Assembly: GCA_045110475.1 (NCBI GenBank)
Contig: JBGCGC010000080.1
Location: 1-64,000, forward strand
Length of the DNA stretch: 64,000 nucleotides
Reading direction: 5' to 3'
Source of the DNA: Granulosicoccus sp045110475
GTDB lineage: Bacteria > Pseudomonadota > Gammaproteobacteria > Granulosicoccales > Granulosicoccaceae
This document shows positions 18,771 to 26,446 of the stretch, one piece after another; the first letter of the stretch is position 1, and the number at the start of each line of letters is the position of its first letter. The notes under the pieces are model-generated. The model was not told where the DNA came from, made no database searches, and worked only from the letters and a program-made list of their open reading frames with translations. Both the position numbers and the translations under genes were made by a program.

Positions 18771-19289
18771 ATTTCTGCTAAAAAGATCAATCGGAAGAAC
18801 GAGGAGATCGATGTCCCGGAAGTACGGCTTATCTCAGCCGAAGGGGAGCAGATCGGCGTCGTACCTATCGACAAAGCGCTGGAAACGGCAGCCGAGGCAG
18901 GCCTTGATCTGGTAGAGATCTCGCCTAACGTCACGCCTCCTGTTTGCAAGATCATGGACCATGGCCGGTTCAAGTTTGAAGCCAACAAGAAGCAGAACGC
19001 GGGTCGTAAAAAGCAAAAGACTGCACAGCTCAAGGAAATAAAATTTCGTCCCGGAACCGAAGACGGCGACTACCAGGTCAAATTGAAAAATCTGGTCAGA
19101 TTTCTGGAAGCCGGCGACAAGACGAAAATTACCTTGCGTTTTCGGGGCCGGGAAATGGCTCACCGGGAGCTGGGAGCCAAGCTGCTCAAGCGCGTTGAGG
19201 AGGATTTGTCAGAATTGGGAACGGTCGAGCAGTTTCCCAAGCTGGAAGGACGGCAAATGGTTATGGTTATTGCACCCAAAAAGCATTAG
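18771..19289 (+). CDS. infC: Translation initiation factor IF-3, ATT start
   Basis: IF-3 binds the 30S subunit and proofreads start-codon selection. The reading frame starts at ATT (18771), 3 nt after the thrS stop, with a strong AGGAGG about 8 nt upstream inside the end of thrS. The protein (172 aa) begins SAKKINRKNEEIDVPEVRL, aligning with the family's RINGEI-VRLI start, and contains LVEISPN, PPVCKIMD, KEIKFRPGTEDGDYQVKL and FRGREMAH. The next ATG in frame (18954) would lose the N-terminal domain, so the non-standard start is compelling. IF-3 genes characteristically use rare start codons, which IF-3 discriminates against, giving autoregulation. Confidence 0.95.
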   Translation: MSAKKINRKNEEIDVPEVRLISAEGEQIGVVPIDKALETAAEAGLDLVEISPNVTPPVCKIMDHGRFKFEANKKQNAGRKKQKTAQLKEIKFRPGTEDGDYQVKLKNLVRFLEAGDKTKITLRFRGREMAHRELGAKLLKRVEEDLSELGTVEQFPKLEGRQMVMVIAPKKH

Positions 19290-19476
19290 AATGTCCGGCT
19301 GGCCTTGTTCAGGCCAGATTTGTCAGCACATAGCCACAGTTGTAAAACGGTGGTCATGTGTAACTACCGCTTTATCAGTCGTTTTCAAGACACCGCGTTG
19401 GCGTACCGACACTACGACGCCACCGGTGATACATCTCGCAGGCGTAGTTAGCGCCTCATAATCAAGGAGTTGAACA

Positions 19477-19680
19477 GTGTCCAACAAGCAAAAGTCCGTA
19501 TCGGGAGCCGCCAAGCGGTTCAAGCGAACGGGTTCTGGCGGCTACAAGCGCAAGAGCTCGCACATGCGTCACATCCTTACCAAGAAAAGCACCAAGCGCA
19601 AGCGTCAGCTTCGCGGTGGAGACATGGTTCATGAGAACGATGTTGTGCTGATCAAACGTATGTTGCCCAATCTTCGCTAG
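19477..19680 (+). CDS. rpmI: 50S ribosomal protein L35
   Basis: L35 is a small, basic large-subunit protein. The 67 aa fit the family (usually 64-66), with SGAAKRFKRTGSGGYKRK, HILTKKSTKRKRQLRG and a C-terminal IKRMLPN. It starts with GTG at 19477, with AAGGAG 8 nt upstream. A 187-nt gap separates it from infC. In the gap, CTGGCC(19299-19304)/GGCCAG(19312-19317) forms a short hairpin right after infC that might be a pause site or part of the L20-responsive leader known for this operon in other bacteria; that role is inferred. Confidence 0.96.
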   Translation: MSNKQKSVSGAAKRFKRTGSGGYKRKSSHMRHILTKKSTKRKRQLRGGDMVHENDVVLIKRMLPNLR

Positions 19681-19691
19681 GAGCGTTAGTC

Positions 19692-20051
19692 ATGCCAAGA
19701 GTAAAACGCGGCGTCACGGCGCGCGCCAGTCACAAGAAAGTCCTTAAGCAAGCCAAAGGCTATCGCGGTGCCCGTAGCAAGGTATTCCGTGTTGCCAAAC
19801 AGGCGGTTACCAAAGCCGGTCAATACGCATACCGAGACAGAAAAGCCAAAAAGCGCGTTTTCCGTCGCTTGTGGATTGCCAGAATCAATGCTGCTGCACG
19901 GGCTAACGACATCACCTACAGCCGACTCATGCAGGGGTTGAAAATCGCTGGCATCGAGATCGATCGCAAAATGCTTGCAGATCTGGCCATCGCTGACGAA
20001 GCCGCTTTTGTAGCAATCGTCGATAAAGCGAAATCCAGCTTGCCTGCATAG
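19692..20051 (+). CDS. rplT: 50S ribosomal protein L20
   Basis: L20 binds 23S rRNA early in large-subunit assembly and, in other bacteria, represses its own operon. The 119-aa protein starts PRVKRGVTARASHKKVLKQA and has GYRGARSKVFRVAKQAV, the usual basic N-terminal extension, then the globular domain LWIARINAAARANDITYSRLM. It is 11 nt from rpmI with GGAG upstream, and it is followed by a strong intrinsic terminator, so the thrS-infC-rpmI-rplT unit probably ends there at least partly. Confidence 0.97.
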   Translation: MPRVKRGVTARASHKKVLKQAKGYRGARSKVFRVAKQAVTKAGQYAYRDRKAKKRVFRRLWIARINAAARANDITYSRLMQGLKIAGIEIDRKMLADLAIADEAAFVAIVDKAKSSLPA

Positions 20052-20157
20052 TGTTGGGCCGCGCAACAGGCGGCCGCAATAACCAGCAAGGGTTTGGCAC
20101 TATCAGGCGTCATCGTCTGCATACCTGAAGTGCCAAGCCAGACGTTTTATCGACACA

Positions 20158-20194
20158 GGGGAATTCCGAATCTTTCGGTATTCCCCTTTTTTTT
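20158..20194 (+). terminator. Intrinsic terminator between rplT and pheS
   Basis: GGGGAATTCCGAA (20158-20170) pairs with TTCGGTATTCCCC (20173-20185) around a TCT loop and is followed by TTTTTTTT up to 20194. This is a canonical Rho-independent terminator. It lies 106 nt after rplT and 61 nt before pheS. In some bacteria pheST expression is set by attenuation at such a site; I do not see a convincing Phe-rich leader peptide preceding it. Confidence 0.88.
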
Positions 20195-20255
20195 GCCAGA
20201 CACTTTTTCATCACGCTGTTTCATGACTGATGACGCGTAAGGGAACCTTCCAGAA

Positions 20256-21245
20256 ATGCCATTGGACCTCGACAAACTGATTAACGAAGCTACCGGCCTG
20301 GTGGATGAATCGACCTCGCTGGACAAGCTCGAAGCCGTGCGCGTGGAGCTTCTTGGAAAAAAAGGCCGGCTCACCGGGGTTTTGAAATCCATCGGCAGTC
20401 TGCCACCAGAAGAGAAGCCGGCCGCAGGACAAGCGGTTAATCAGGTCAAGGTCGCCGTGCAGGCCCTCATAGATGAGCGTAGACAGCATTTGGAGAATGC
20501 TGTTCTGGCAGAGAAGCTTGCCAGCGATGCGCTGGATGTCACTCTGCCAGCAGGCGGACAACTGGCTGGCGGACTGCACCCCATTACTCTCACAATTGAG
20601 CGTATCAGTGCCTTGTTTGGGCAACTGGGATTTGTAGCGGCCACCGGTCCGGAAATCGAGGACGATTTTCATAACTTCGAAGCCCTTAACACGCCACCCC
20701 ACCATCCTGCGAGAGCGATGCACGACACATTTTATTTCGACGTTAACCGCCTGCTGCGTACCCAGACCTCGTCTGTACAGATTCGCTATATGGAATCGGT
20801 CCAGCCGCCGATGCGGATCATCTCCCCCGGTAGGGTTTATCGAATGGACTCCGACAAGACGCACTCACCCATGTTCCATCAGGTCGAGGGATTGCTGGTC
20901 GATGAAAATGTATCACTGAGTGATCTCATGGGACATCTTGAGGCTTTTCTGAACATGTTTTTTGATCAGGATGACTGTGAGATTCGGTTCAGACCGTCGT
21001 ATTTTCCGTTTACTGAACCGTCGGCAGAAGTGGATATCCGGATTAATAAAGGGCCGTGGCTGGAAGTGCTTGGATCGGGCATGGTGCATCCGTCGGTATT
21101 TGGTTCGGTCGGTATCGACACCGAGCGTTTTACCGGCTATGCCTTTGGTATAGGCGTGGAGCGCCTTGCCATGCTGCGCTATGGCGTGGACGATCTTCGC
21201 CAGTTCTTCGAAAACGACCTGCGGTTTCTGGCGCAATTTCAATAG
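20256..21245 (+). CDS. pheS: Phenylalanyl-tRNA synthetase alpha subunit
   Basis: PheS forms the catalytic half of the alpha2-beta2 enzyme. The 329-aa protein has the N-terminal coiled-coil (1-85), then the class II core: HPARAMHDTFYF, the motif-2 region IRYMESVQPPMRIISPGRVYR, HQVEGLLVDE, SYFPFTEPSAEVDI and motif 3 GIGVERLAMLRYG. It normally pairs with the pheT product encoded 106 nt downstream. The start at 20256 gives the expected MPLDLDKLINEA opening. Confidence 0.97.
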   Translation: MPLDLDKLINEATGLVDESTSLDKLEAVRVELLGKKGRLTGVLKSIGSLPPEEKPAAGQAVNQVKVAVQALIDERRQHLENAVLAEKLASDALDVTLPAGGQLAGGLHPITLTIERISALFGQLGFVAATGPEIEDDFHNFEALNTPPHHPARAMHDTFYFDVNRLLRTQTSSVQIRYMESVQPPMRIISPGRVYRMDSDKTHSPMFHQVEGLLVDENVSLSDLMGHLEAFLNMFFDQDDCEIRFRPSYFPFTEPSAEVDIRINKGPWLEVLGSGMVHPSVFGSVGIDTERFTGYAFGIGVERLAMLRYGVDDLRQFFENDLRFLAQFQ

Positions 21246-21351
21246 CGTTGAGCGCCAATGAAAGCCTGTAGATTGTAAGGTTTATCAGGCAAATCGATGA
21301 CGCATTCCGATGCATCGATGGTTCCCATTATTGATAATTTAAGGCAGCAGT

Positions 21352-23796
21352 ATGAAATTCAGTGAACAGTGGTTACGAGAATGGGTAAACCCGCCCGTCG
21401 ATACCGAAGCGCTAGGTGATCAACTGACATTTATGGGTCTCGAGGTTGACGAGATCGTGTCGGCGGCACCCGGCTTCGTCGATGTGGTGGTTGCCCGAAT
21501 CGTCAGTATCGAACAACACCCCGACGCCGATCGATTGCGCGTGTGCCAGGTCGATTGTGGAGAGGCAGCACCGGTACAGGTTGTCTGTGGTGCCGCCAAT
21601 GCTCGTGCCGGGTTGACGACGGCTCTGGCTAAAGTGGGAGGCCGCTTGCCCGATGGCACCAAACTGAAAAAAGCCAAACTGCGTGGCGTTGTGTCGATGG
21701 GAATGCTTTGCTCGGCAGCGGAGCTTGAGCTATCTGAGGACGCTGACGGCATCATGGAGCTGCCCGATTCATCAACACCCGGGCAATCGCTGGTTGACTG
21801 TCTGGATTTGAACGATTCGATTATCGATATCGATCTCACGGCTGACCGCGGTGATTGCCTGAGCATTCGCGGTGTGGCACGTGATCTTTGCGCACGTAAC
21901 GATATGCCTATGCAGTTGCATGAAATCACCACCGTGCCGGTTCAGATTGATGACACCTGGCCAATTGATGCTGCGGATGATTGCGCCTGTGCGCGTTTCA
22001 CCGGGCGGGTTGTTCGCAATATTGATATCAGTGTGCCCAGTCCGGGCTGGATGGTGGAACGTCTGCGACGCTCCGGCATTCGATCGATTAATTCGGCGGT
22101 CGATATCACCAATTACGTCATGCTGGAGTTGGGGCAACCAATGCATGCTTTCGATCTGGACAAGTTGCAAGGCGCCATTCAGGTCAGACTGGCCAAAAGC
22201 GCCGAACGGTTAGTGTTGCTTGACGGACGAGAGGTGGTACTCGATGAAGACACAACGATTATCGCGGACGATCGTGGACCTATTGGCATAGCAGGAATAA
22301 TGGGCGGGCAAGACACTGGTGTCACCGAACAGACAAAGCACGTGTTCTTTGAAAGTGCCTTGTTTCTGCCTACTCAGGTCGCGGGCAAGGCACGGCGTTA
22401 TTCAATCGCTACTGACTCCTCGCATCGCTTTGAACGAGGTGTTGACCCTGCAGGGCAGCTTGATGCGCTGGAGTATGCGACAGGCCTGATGCGGACGTTG
22501 GCAGGTGGTACGGCTGGGCCGGTTGGTGACTGGCAGCATTCCACACGCATGCCTGAGCGACTGGACATCAGGGTAAGAAGTTCCAGACTACAGCGGGTGC
22601 TGGGTATCAGCCCACCTGCTGAGACGGTGCAAATGATATTTACGCGCCTTGGAATCGACAGTACGGTGACTGATGACGGCTGGCAGGTCAAGGCGCCCAG
22701 TTATCGCTACGACCTGAGCATAGAGGAAGATTTTATAGAAGAGGTGGCGCGTATTCTGGGCCTTGACACACTGCCTAAAACGTATCCAGCCAACACACCG
22801 ATGCTGAAGCCATTGTCGGAGGCGGCAGTTGCTCCCATTGATGTCAAGAAGCGGCTGGTCACTCTGGGTTATCAGGAAGTTGTTACCTACAGCTTTGTCG
22901 AGGCCGGTCAGCAAGCAGTGCTGCGGCCGGATCTTGCCGCATTGCCTCTGGCCAATCCCATGTCATCAGAGCTCGGCGTGATGCGCACGACGCTTGTCAG
23001 TGGTTTGATCAATACTCTTCGGCGCAACTTCAGCCGGCAGATTGGTTCTATCAGGATATTCGAGACCGGTTTGCGTTTTTTACCCAATAACGAAGGCCTA
23101 TCAGTTGACCAACTGGATGACTATATCGTTGCAAACCCTGGCAGTATCGAGCAGATTGACGAATCGGTGCAGCAGCAGGACATGATGGCAGGTCTGGTTG
23201 CCGGCCGCCTTGCTACGGAGAACTGGAACACCGATAGCAGCGAGGTTGATTTTTTTGCTGTCAAGGCAGACATCGAAAACCTTTTTCTGCTGGCCAATGG
23301 ATTGCCGGTCACTTTCGTACGGAGCGACTTACCGATGTTGCATCCCGGTCAGCAGGCAGGAATTGAGGTTAGTGGACAAAGAGTGGGCTATCTGGGGGCG
23401 CTCAATCCCGTCGTGTTGCGTGAGCTTGACCTCGATGCCGCGGCCGTCGTTTTCGAATTTGCGCTGGACGCATTGTGTGTGTCACGAGTGCCCAAAGCTG
23501 CGCAGCTCTCGCGCTTTCCGCAGGTACGCCGCGATCTGGCGTTTCTGGTCGACGAGTCAGTTTCCTATCAACAGATGCTGGATGTCGTAAAACAGACTGT
23601 GTCATCGACGCTGGTAGACGTTAAACTGTTTGACGTCTATCAGGGTGAAGGTATTAAAAACGGGAAGAAAAGCATGGCTTTAGGGTTGATTCTGCAGGAC
23701 TTTTCGCGCACTCTAGAAGACAAGGATGCTGACAAGGTGGTGGCCAAGGTGACGCAAGCGTTGAGCGCGGCACTGGGCGCAGAATTAAGGGTCTAG
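21352..23796 (+). CDS. pheT: Phenylalanyl-tRNA synthetase beta subunit
   Basis: PheT supplies tRNA binding and editing. The 814 aa contain, in order, the N-terminal MKFSEQWLREWVNPPVDTE, a tRNA-binding OB domain (about 40-150), the B3/4 editing domain, B5, a catalytic-like core, and the C-terminal FDX-ACB anticodon domain (QVRRDLAFLVDESVSYQQ to LEDKDADKVV). Length is slightly above the E. coli protein (795). ihfA follows, the standard gammaproteobacterial order. Confidence 0.97.
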   Translation: MKFSEQWLREWVNPPVDTEALGDQLTFMGLEVDEIVSAAPGFVDVVVARIVSIEQHPDADRLRVCQVDCGEAAPVQVVCGAANARAGLTTALAKVGGRLPDGTKLKKAKLRGVVSMGMLCSAAELELSEDADGIMELPDSSTPGQSLVDCLDLNDSIIDIDLTADRGDCLSIRGVARDLCARNDMPMQLHEITTVPVQIDDTWPIDAADDCACARFTGRVVRNIDISVPSPGWMVERLRRSGIRSINSAVDITNYVMLELGQPMHAFDLDKLQGAIQVRLAKSAERLVLLDGREVVLDEDTTIIADDRGPIGIAGIMGGQDTGVTEQTKHVFFESALFLPTQVAGKARRYSIATDSSHRFERGVDPAGQLDALEYATGLMRTLAGGTAGPVGDWQHSTRMPERLDIRVRSSRLQRVLGISPPAETVQMIFTRLGIDSTVTDDGWQVKAPSYRYDLSIEEDFIEEVARILGLDTLPKTYPANTPMLKPLSEAAVAPIDVKKRLVTLGYQEVVTYSFVEAGQQAVLRPDLAALPLANPMSSELGVMRTTLVSGLINTLRRNFSRQIGSIRIFETGLRFLPNNEGLSVDQLDDYIVANPGSIEQIDESVQQQDMMAGLVAGRLATENWNTDSSEVDFFAVKADIENLFLLANGLPVTFVRSDLPMLHPGQQAGIEVSGQRVGYLGALNPVVLRELDLDAAAVVFEFALDALCVSRVPKAAQLSRFPQVRRDLAFLVDESVSYQQMLDVVKQTVSSTLVDVKLFDVYQGEGIKNGKKSMALGLILQDFSRTLEDKDADKVVAKVTQALSAALGAELRV

Positions 23797-23899
23797 TATT
23801 GATGCTACAAAAAATCATATCTGGAAACGACCAGTGGTCGTTGCGAGACCACTGTCGAGTGTGCCATTGTCTCTTCGCCAATGTGACTGTCTGCACCGC

Positions 23900-24196
23900 A
23901 TGGCACTAACTAAAGCAGCAATGGCCGAGATGCTGTTCGACGAACTCGGGCTGAACAAACGAGAAGCCAAAGAGTTTGTTGAGCACTTCTTCGAAGAGGT
24001 CAGAATTGCACTGGAGACAGGGCACGACGTCAAGCTGTCGGGGTTCGGCAATTTTGTGCTACGTAACAAAAGCCAGCGCCCGGGGCGTAATCCCAAAACG
24101 GGCGAGGAAATTCCTATTTCTGCAAGGCGAGTGGTTACGTTTCGTCCCGGGCAAAAACTCAAGGCACGTGTAGAGGCTTATGCTGGAGTTCAGTAA
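23900..24196 (+). CDS. ihfA: Integration host factor alpha subunit
   Basis: IHF bends DNA sharply as an alpha-beta heterodimer and acts in recombination, replication and promoter architecture. From the ATG at 23900 the 98-aa protein begins ALTKAAMAEMLFDELGLNKREAKE and carries the HU/IHF signature GFGNFVLRNKSQRPGRNPKTG. An upstream in-frame ATG (23834) adds 22 residues unknown in the family. It overlaps the next gene by 17 nt. Confidence 0.97.
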   Translation: MALTKAAMAEMLFDELGLNKREAKEFVEHFFEEVRIALETGHDVKLSGFGNFVLRNKSQRPGRNPKTGEEIPISARRVVTFRPGQKLKARVEAYAGVQ

Positions 24197-24539
24197 CAAT
24201 AACGATCTGCCCACCATTCCCAACAAGCGCTACTTCACCATCGGGGAGGTCAGCGATCTGTGTATGGTCAAGCCGCATGTCCTGAGATACTGGGAGCAAG
24301 AGTTCCCCGATCTTGCGCCGGTCAAGCGACGCGGCAACCGGCGATACTACCAACAGCACGATGTCATGCTTATTCGCCAGATCCGTAGCCTTCTTTATCA
24401 GGAAGGCTATACTATAGGGGGTGCAAGGCAGCATCTGGCTGGCGATACGGTCAAAGACGACAACGCGCAATCACAGCAGATGATCAGACAGTTGCGCGCC
24501 GAACTTGAAGATTTGTTACGAATCCTCAGGACTCATTAA
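24180..24539 (+). CDS. MerR-family transcriptional regulator
   Basis: The 119-aa protein has an N-terminal MerR winged helix (YFTIGEVSDLCMVKPHVLRYWEQEFPDLAPVKRRGNRRYY) and a helical tail (IRQIRSLLYQEGYTIGGARQHL), but no effector domain. A MerR-like gene of this type regularly follows ihfA in gammaproteobacteria; its target is unknown to me. It overlaps ihfA by 17 nt, so the two are cotranscribed. Confidence 0.93.
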   Translation: MLEFSNNNDLPTIPNKRYFTIGEVSDLCMVKPHVLRYWEQEFPDLAPVKRRGNRRYYQQHDVMLIRQIRSLLYQEGYTIGGARQHLAGDTVKDDNAQSQQMIRQLRAELEDLLRILRTH

Positions 24540-24649
24540 ACCAACGGAACACGCACAGAGGGAAATCAGCTAAATTACTAGGGAAGGCTCTTTATTTTTG
24601 TCAATTCTGCCAAATTCACCTCAGCTTGCGTTAAGCTGCGTGGCTCTGG

Positions 24650-24726
<77 letters not shown>

Positions 24727-24902
24727 GTTTCCGGCGTTGGCAAGTCGTGCAGATGTAGATACGACAGCCAGCATGCAAGCCAATTGACGACATCTTGAGC
24801 AACTTCTCGCACACGTGTAGTGAGATGGGATGTTAACCGTATCTCAAGTCATTGCACCATTGGCCGATTAAAGCCTGTAGCACAGTGTAAATGGAGCTAA
24901 AG

Positions 24903-26060
24903 ATGCACTCAGACGAGCTGCGCACAGCCGTCACAACAATTGGCAAGATACTCAGTAATTCAGGCGTCAGAAAGGCGGTTGACGAGTATCGAATGTCAAA
25001 AGGTGACCAGCGCACGGCGGCAGCCGCACGGCTAAGCCACTCAGGAGCTGTCCTTGTGGACAGTATCGGTTCCATGTCGCCTGACGAAAAGCAGGTGGTC
25101 AAGTGTCTACACCTGGAGTCACTGGGCTCGCCGGACTACTGGCGGGAGCTGATGGTCAGCGATGATGACCCCAAAAAACATCAGGGCGAAATTGTCAGGC
25201 TAGCCAGTCGGGTGATGTTTGCGACCAGTCACCTGCCGTCCATGCTTACTCTGCTTGATGGGGTGCAGGCAACGGGTGGCGCCAGCGATGCCCAGTCAGG
25301 CGCTCCCAGCGCTCTGCTTCATCCTGTTAGTGACGGGGAAGGTGCACTCTTTATTCGACTGACAGATGCCGGTGAGCGAGCATCAGACCCAGACAGGGTA
25401 GCTCGGGCAATCGACGGAATCGACATGCTTTACAGCGCTTGCGCCAGCATCGCTCGAAAGCCTGCCATCGACCTGCGACTGGACAACGTCGCTGCAAAAC
25501 TCAATCGTGACCGGGACTTCCGTTTTACCGGAGAGAAAGACAGCGTTGCTGCGGTCTTTGCGGTTATTGATTCAATTCCAGCCGCATTGGCAGACATCGA
25601 CCCGGATCAGGACATCGATCTTGATTCCGTTGTTCGTTCTCTGCCAATATTTGAAGACCTGAACACATTGGCGTCTCTGGGTACTTTTTCGACCAAGGAT
25701 CTCACTGACATCAGCGAGACCATGCATCAAGGCGCGCTGCTGACGCTGGAAAGCGGCGTTATTCTCATTGACGAGGAAATGATCAACCAGGGCGAGGCGC
25801 TTGGCGGGGGTTCAATGTCTTCAAACGGGCAGGCAGAATCCGCAGCGGCGCATCAGTCAGAAGACTCAGCGGCGCAGAGTGATGAACACTACAACCGTTA
25901 TCTGCGAGAGCGGGAGGCCATGCTTCGTCCTCAGTCGCCGGTGGCCAATGGGCAATCGGGTTCCGGGGTATTTGCGGCCGTGGAGACTGGCACAGAAGAT
26001 CAGACGCGCAAAGATGCCGTGGATGAGCTTCTGAAGTCGTTGGGGCAGACCCGATCCTGA
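24903..26060 (+). CDS. Hypothetical acidic helical protein
   Basis: I do not recognise this protein. It is about 385 aa, acidic, and looks soluble: no signal peptide or membrane helix. Residues 1-110 and 160-300 appear largely helical. A glycine/serine/alanine-rich, low-complexity linker near 300-325 precedes a charged segment (HYNRYLREREAMLRPQ) and a short C-terminal helix (DAVDELLKSLG). GGAG 7 nt before the ATG at 24903 favours that start over the ATG at 24891. It has its own terminator downstream. Codon use looks like that of neighbouring core genes, so it is probably a native gene rather than a recent arrival. Confidence 0.75.
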   Translation: MHSDELRTAVTTIGKILSNSGVRKAVDEYRMSKGDQRTAAAARLSHSGAVLVDSIGSMSPDEKQVVKCLHLESLGSPDYWRELMVSDDDPKKHQGEIVRLASRVMFATSHLPSMLTLLDGVQATGGASDAQSGAPSALLHPVSDGEGALFIRLTDAGERASDPDRVARAIDGIDMLYSACASIARKPAIDLRLDNVAAKLNRDRDFRFTGEKDSVAAVFAVIDSIPAALADIDPDQDIDLDSVVRSLPIFEDLNTLASLGTFSTKDLTDISETMHQGALLTLESGVILIDEEMINQGEALGGGSMSSNGQAESAAAHQSEDSAAQSDEHYNRYLREREAMLRPQSPVANGQSGSGVFAAVETGTEDQTRKDAVDELLKSLGQTRS

Positions 26061-26145
26061 GGGTCATCGACTCCCGGCGGTAAGGCGATACATCCGCGAC
26101 ACTATTGTCTTATTGCTGTCTGGATCCCCAGAGAGAATGACAAAA

Positions 26146-26176
26146 AGGGCCCCGTTTTGGGGCCTGTTTTGGTTTT
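26146..26176 (+). terminator. Intrinsic terminator after the hypothetical gene, within a 386-nt gap
   Basis: GGGCCCC (26147-26153) pairs with GGGGCC (26159-26164) across GTTTT and is followed by TGTTTTGGTTTT. The remaining gap to 26446 holds no gene I can support. It is the boundary between the conserved block and the AT-richer glycosylation genes. Confidence 0.7.
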
Positions 26177-26446
26177 GCGGCTTGCGTCTCGCGATCGTCC
26201 TCCCAGTTGCTTGTGGACAGAGTCAGTCTGGTCGATGGTTGCCGTTGTGATTGGTCACTTTTAACAGTGATCATCACAGGGGTTGTCTGGCATGTTGATT
26301 GCAAAATTCCAGTGGCACATTGCCTTGTTTTTGCAGGGTGACAACGGCCAGTTGCGCGACATTAGCAGAGTTTTCGTGATCTGGAAGCGGGCCCGAAACA
26401 CGTTGACGGTTGTCCGAACAGTACGGGAAGGGTACGGGCTAATTTA

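Noticed and set aside
20060..20240. Phe-rich leader peptide controlling pheST
   Set aside because: A frame with several Phe codons crosses the terminator's T-run, but it lacks a good start and lies at the wrong side of the hairpin for classical attenuation.
20211..20864. 217-codon frame on the minus strand
   Set aside because: It is antisense to pheS, whose identity is certain; the antisense frame has no recognisable motif.
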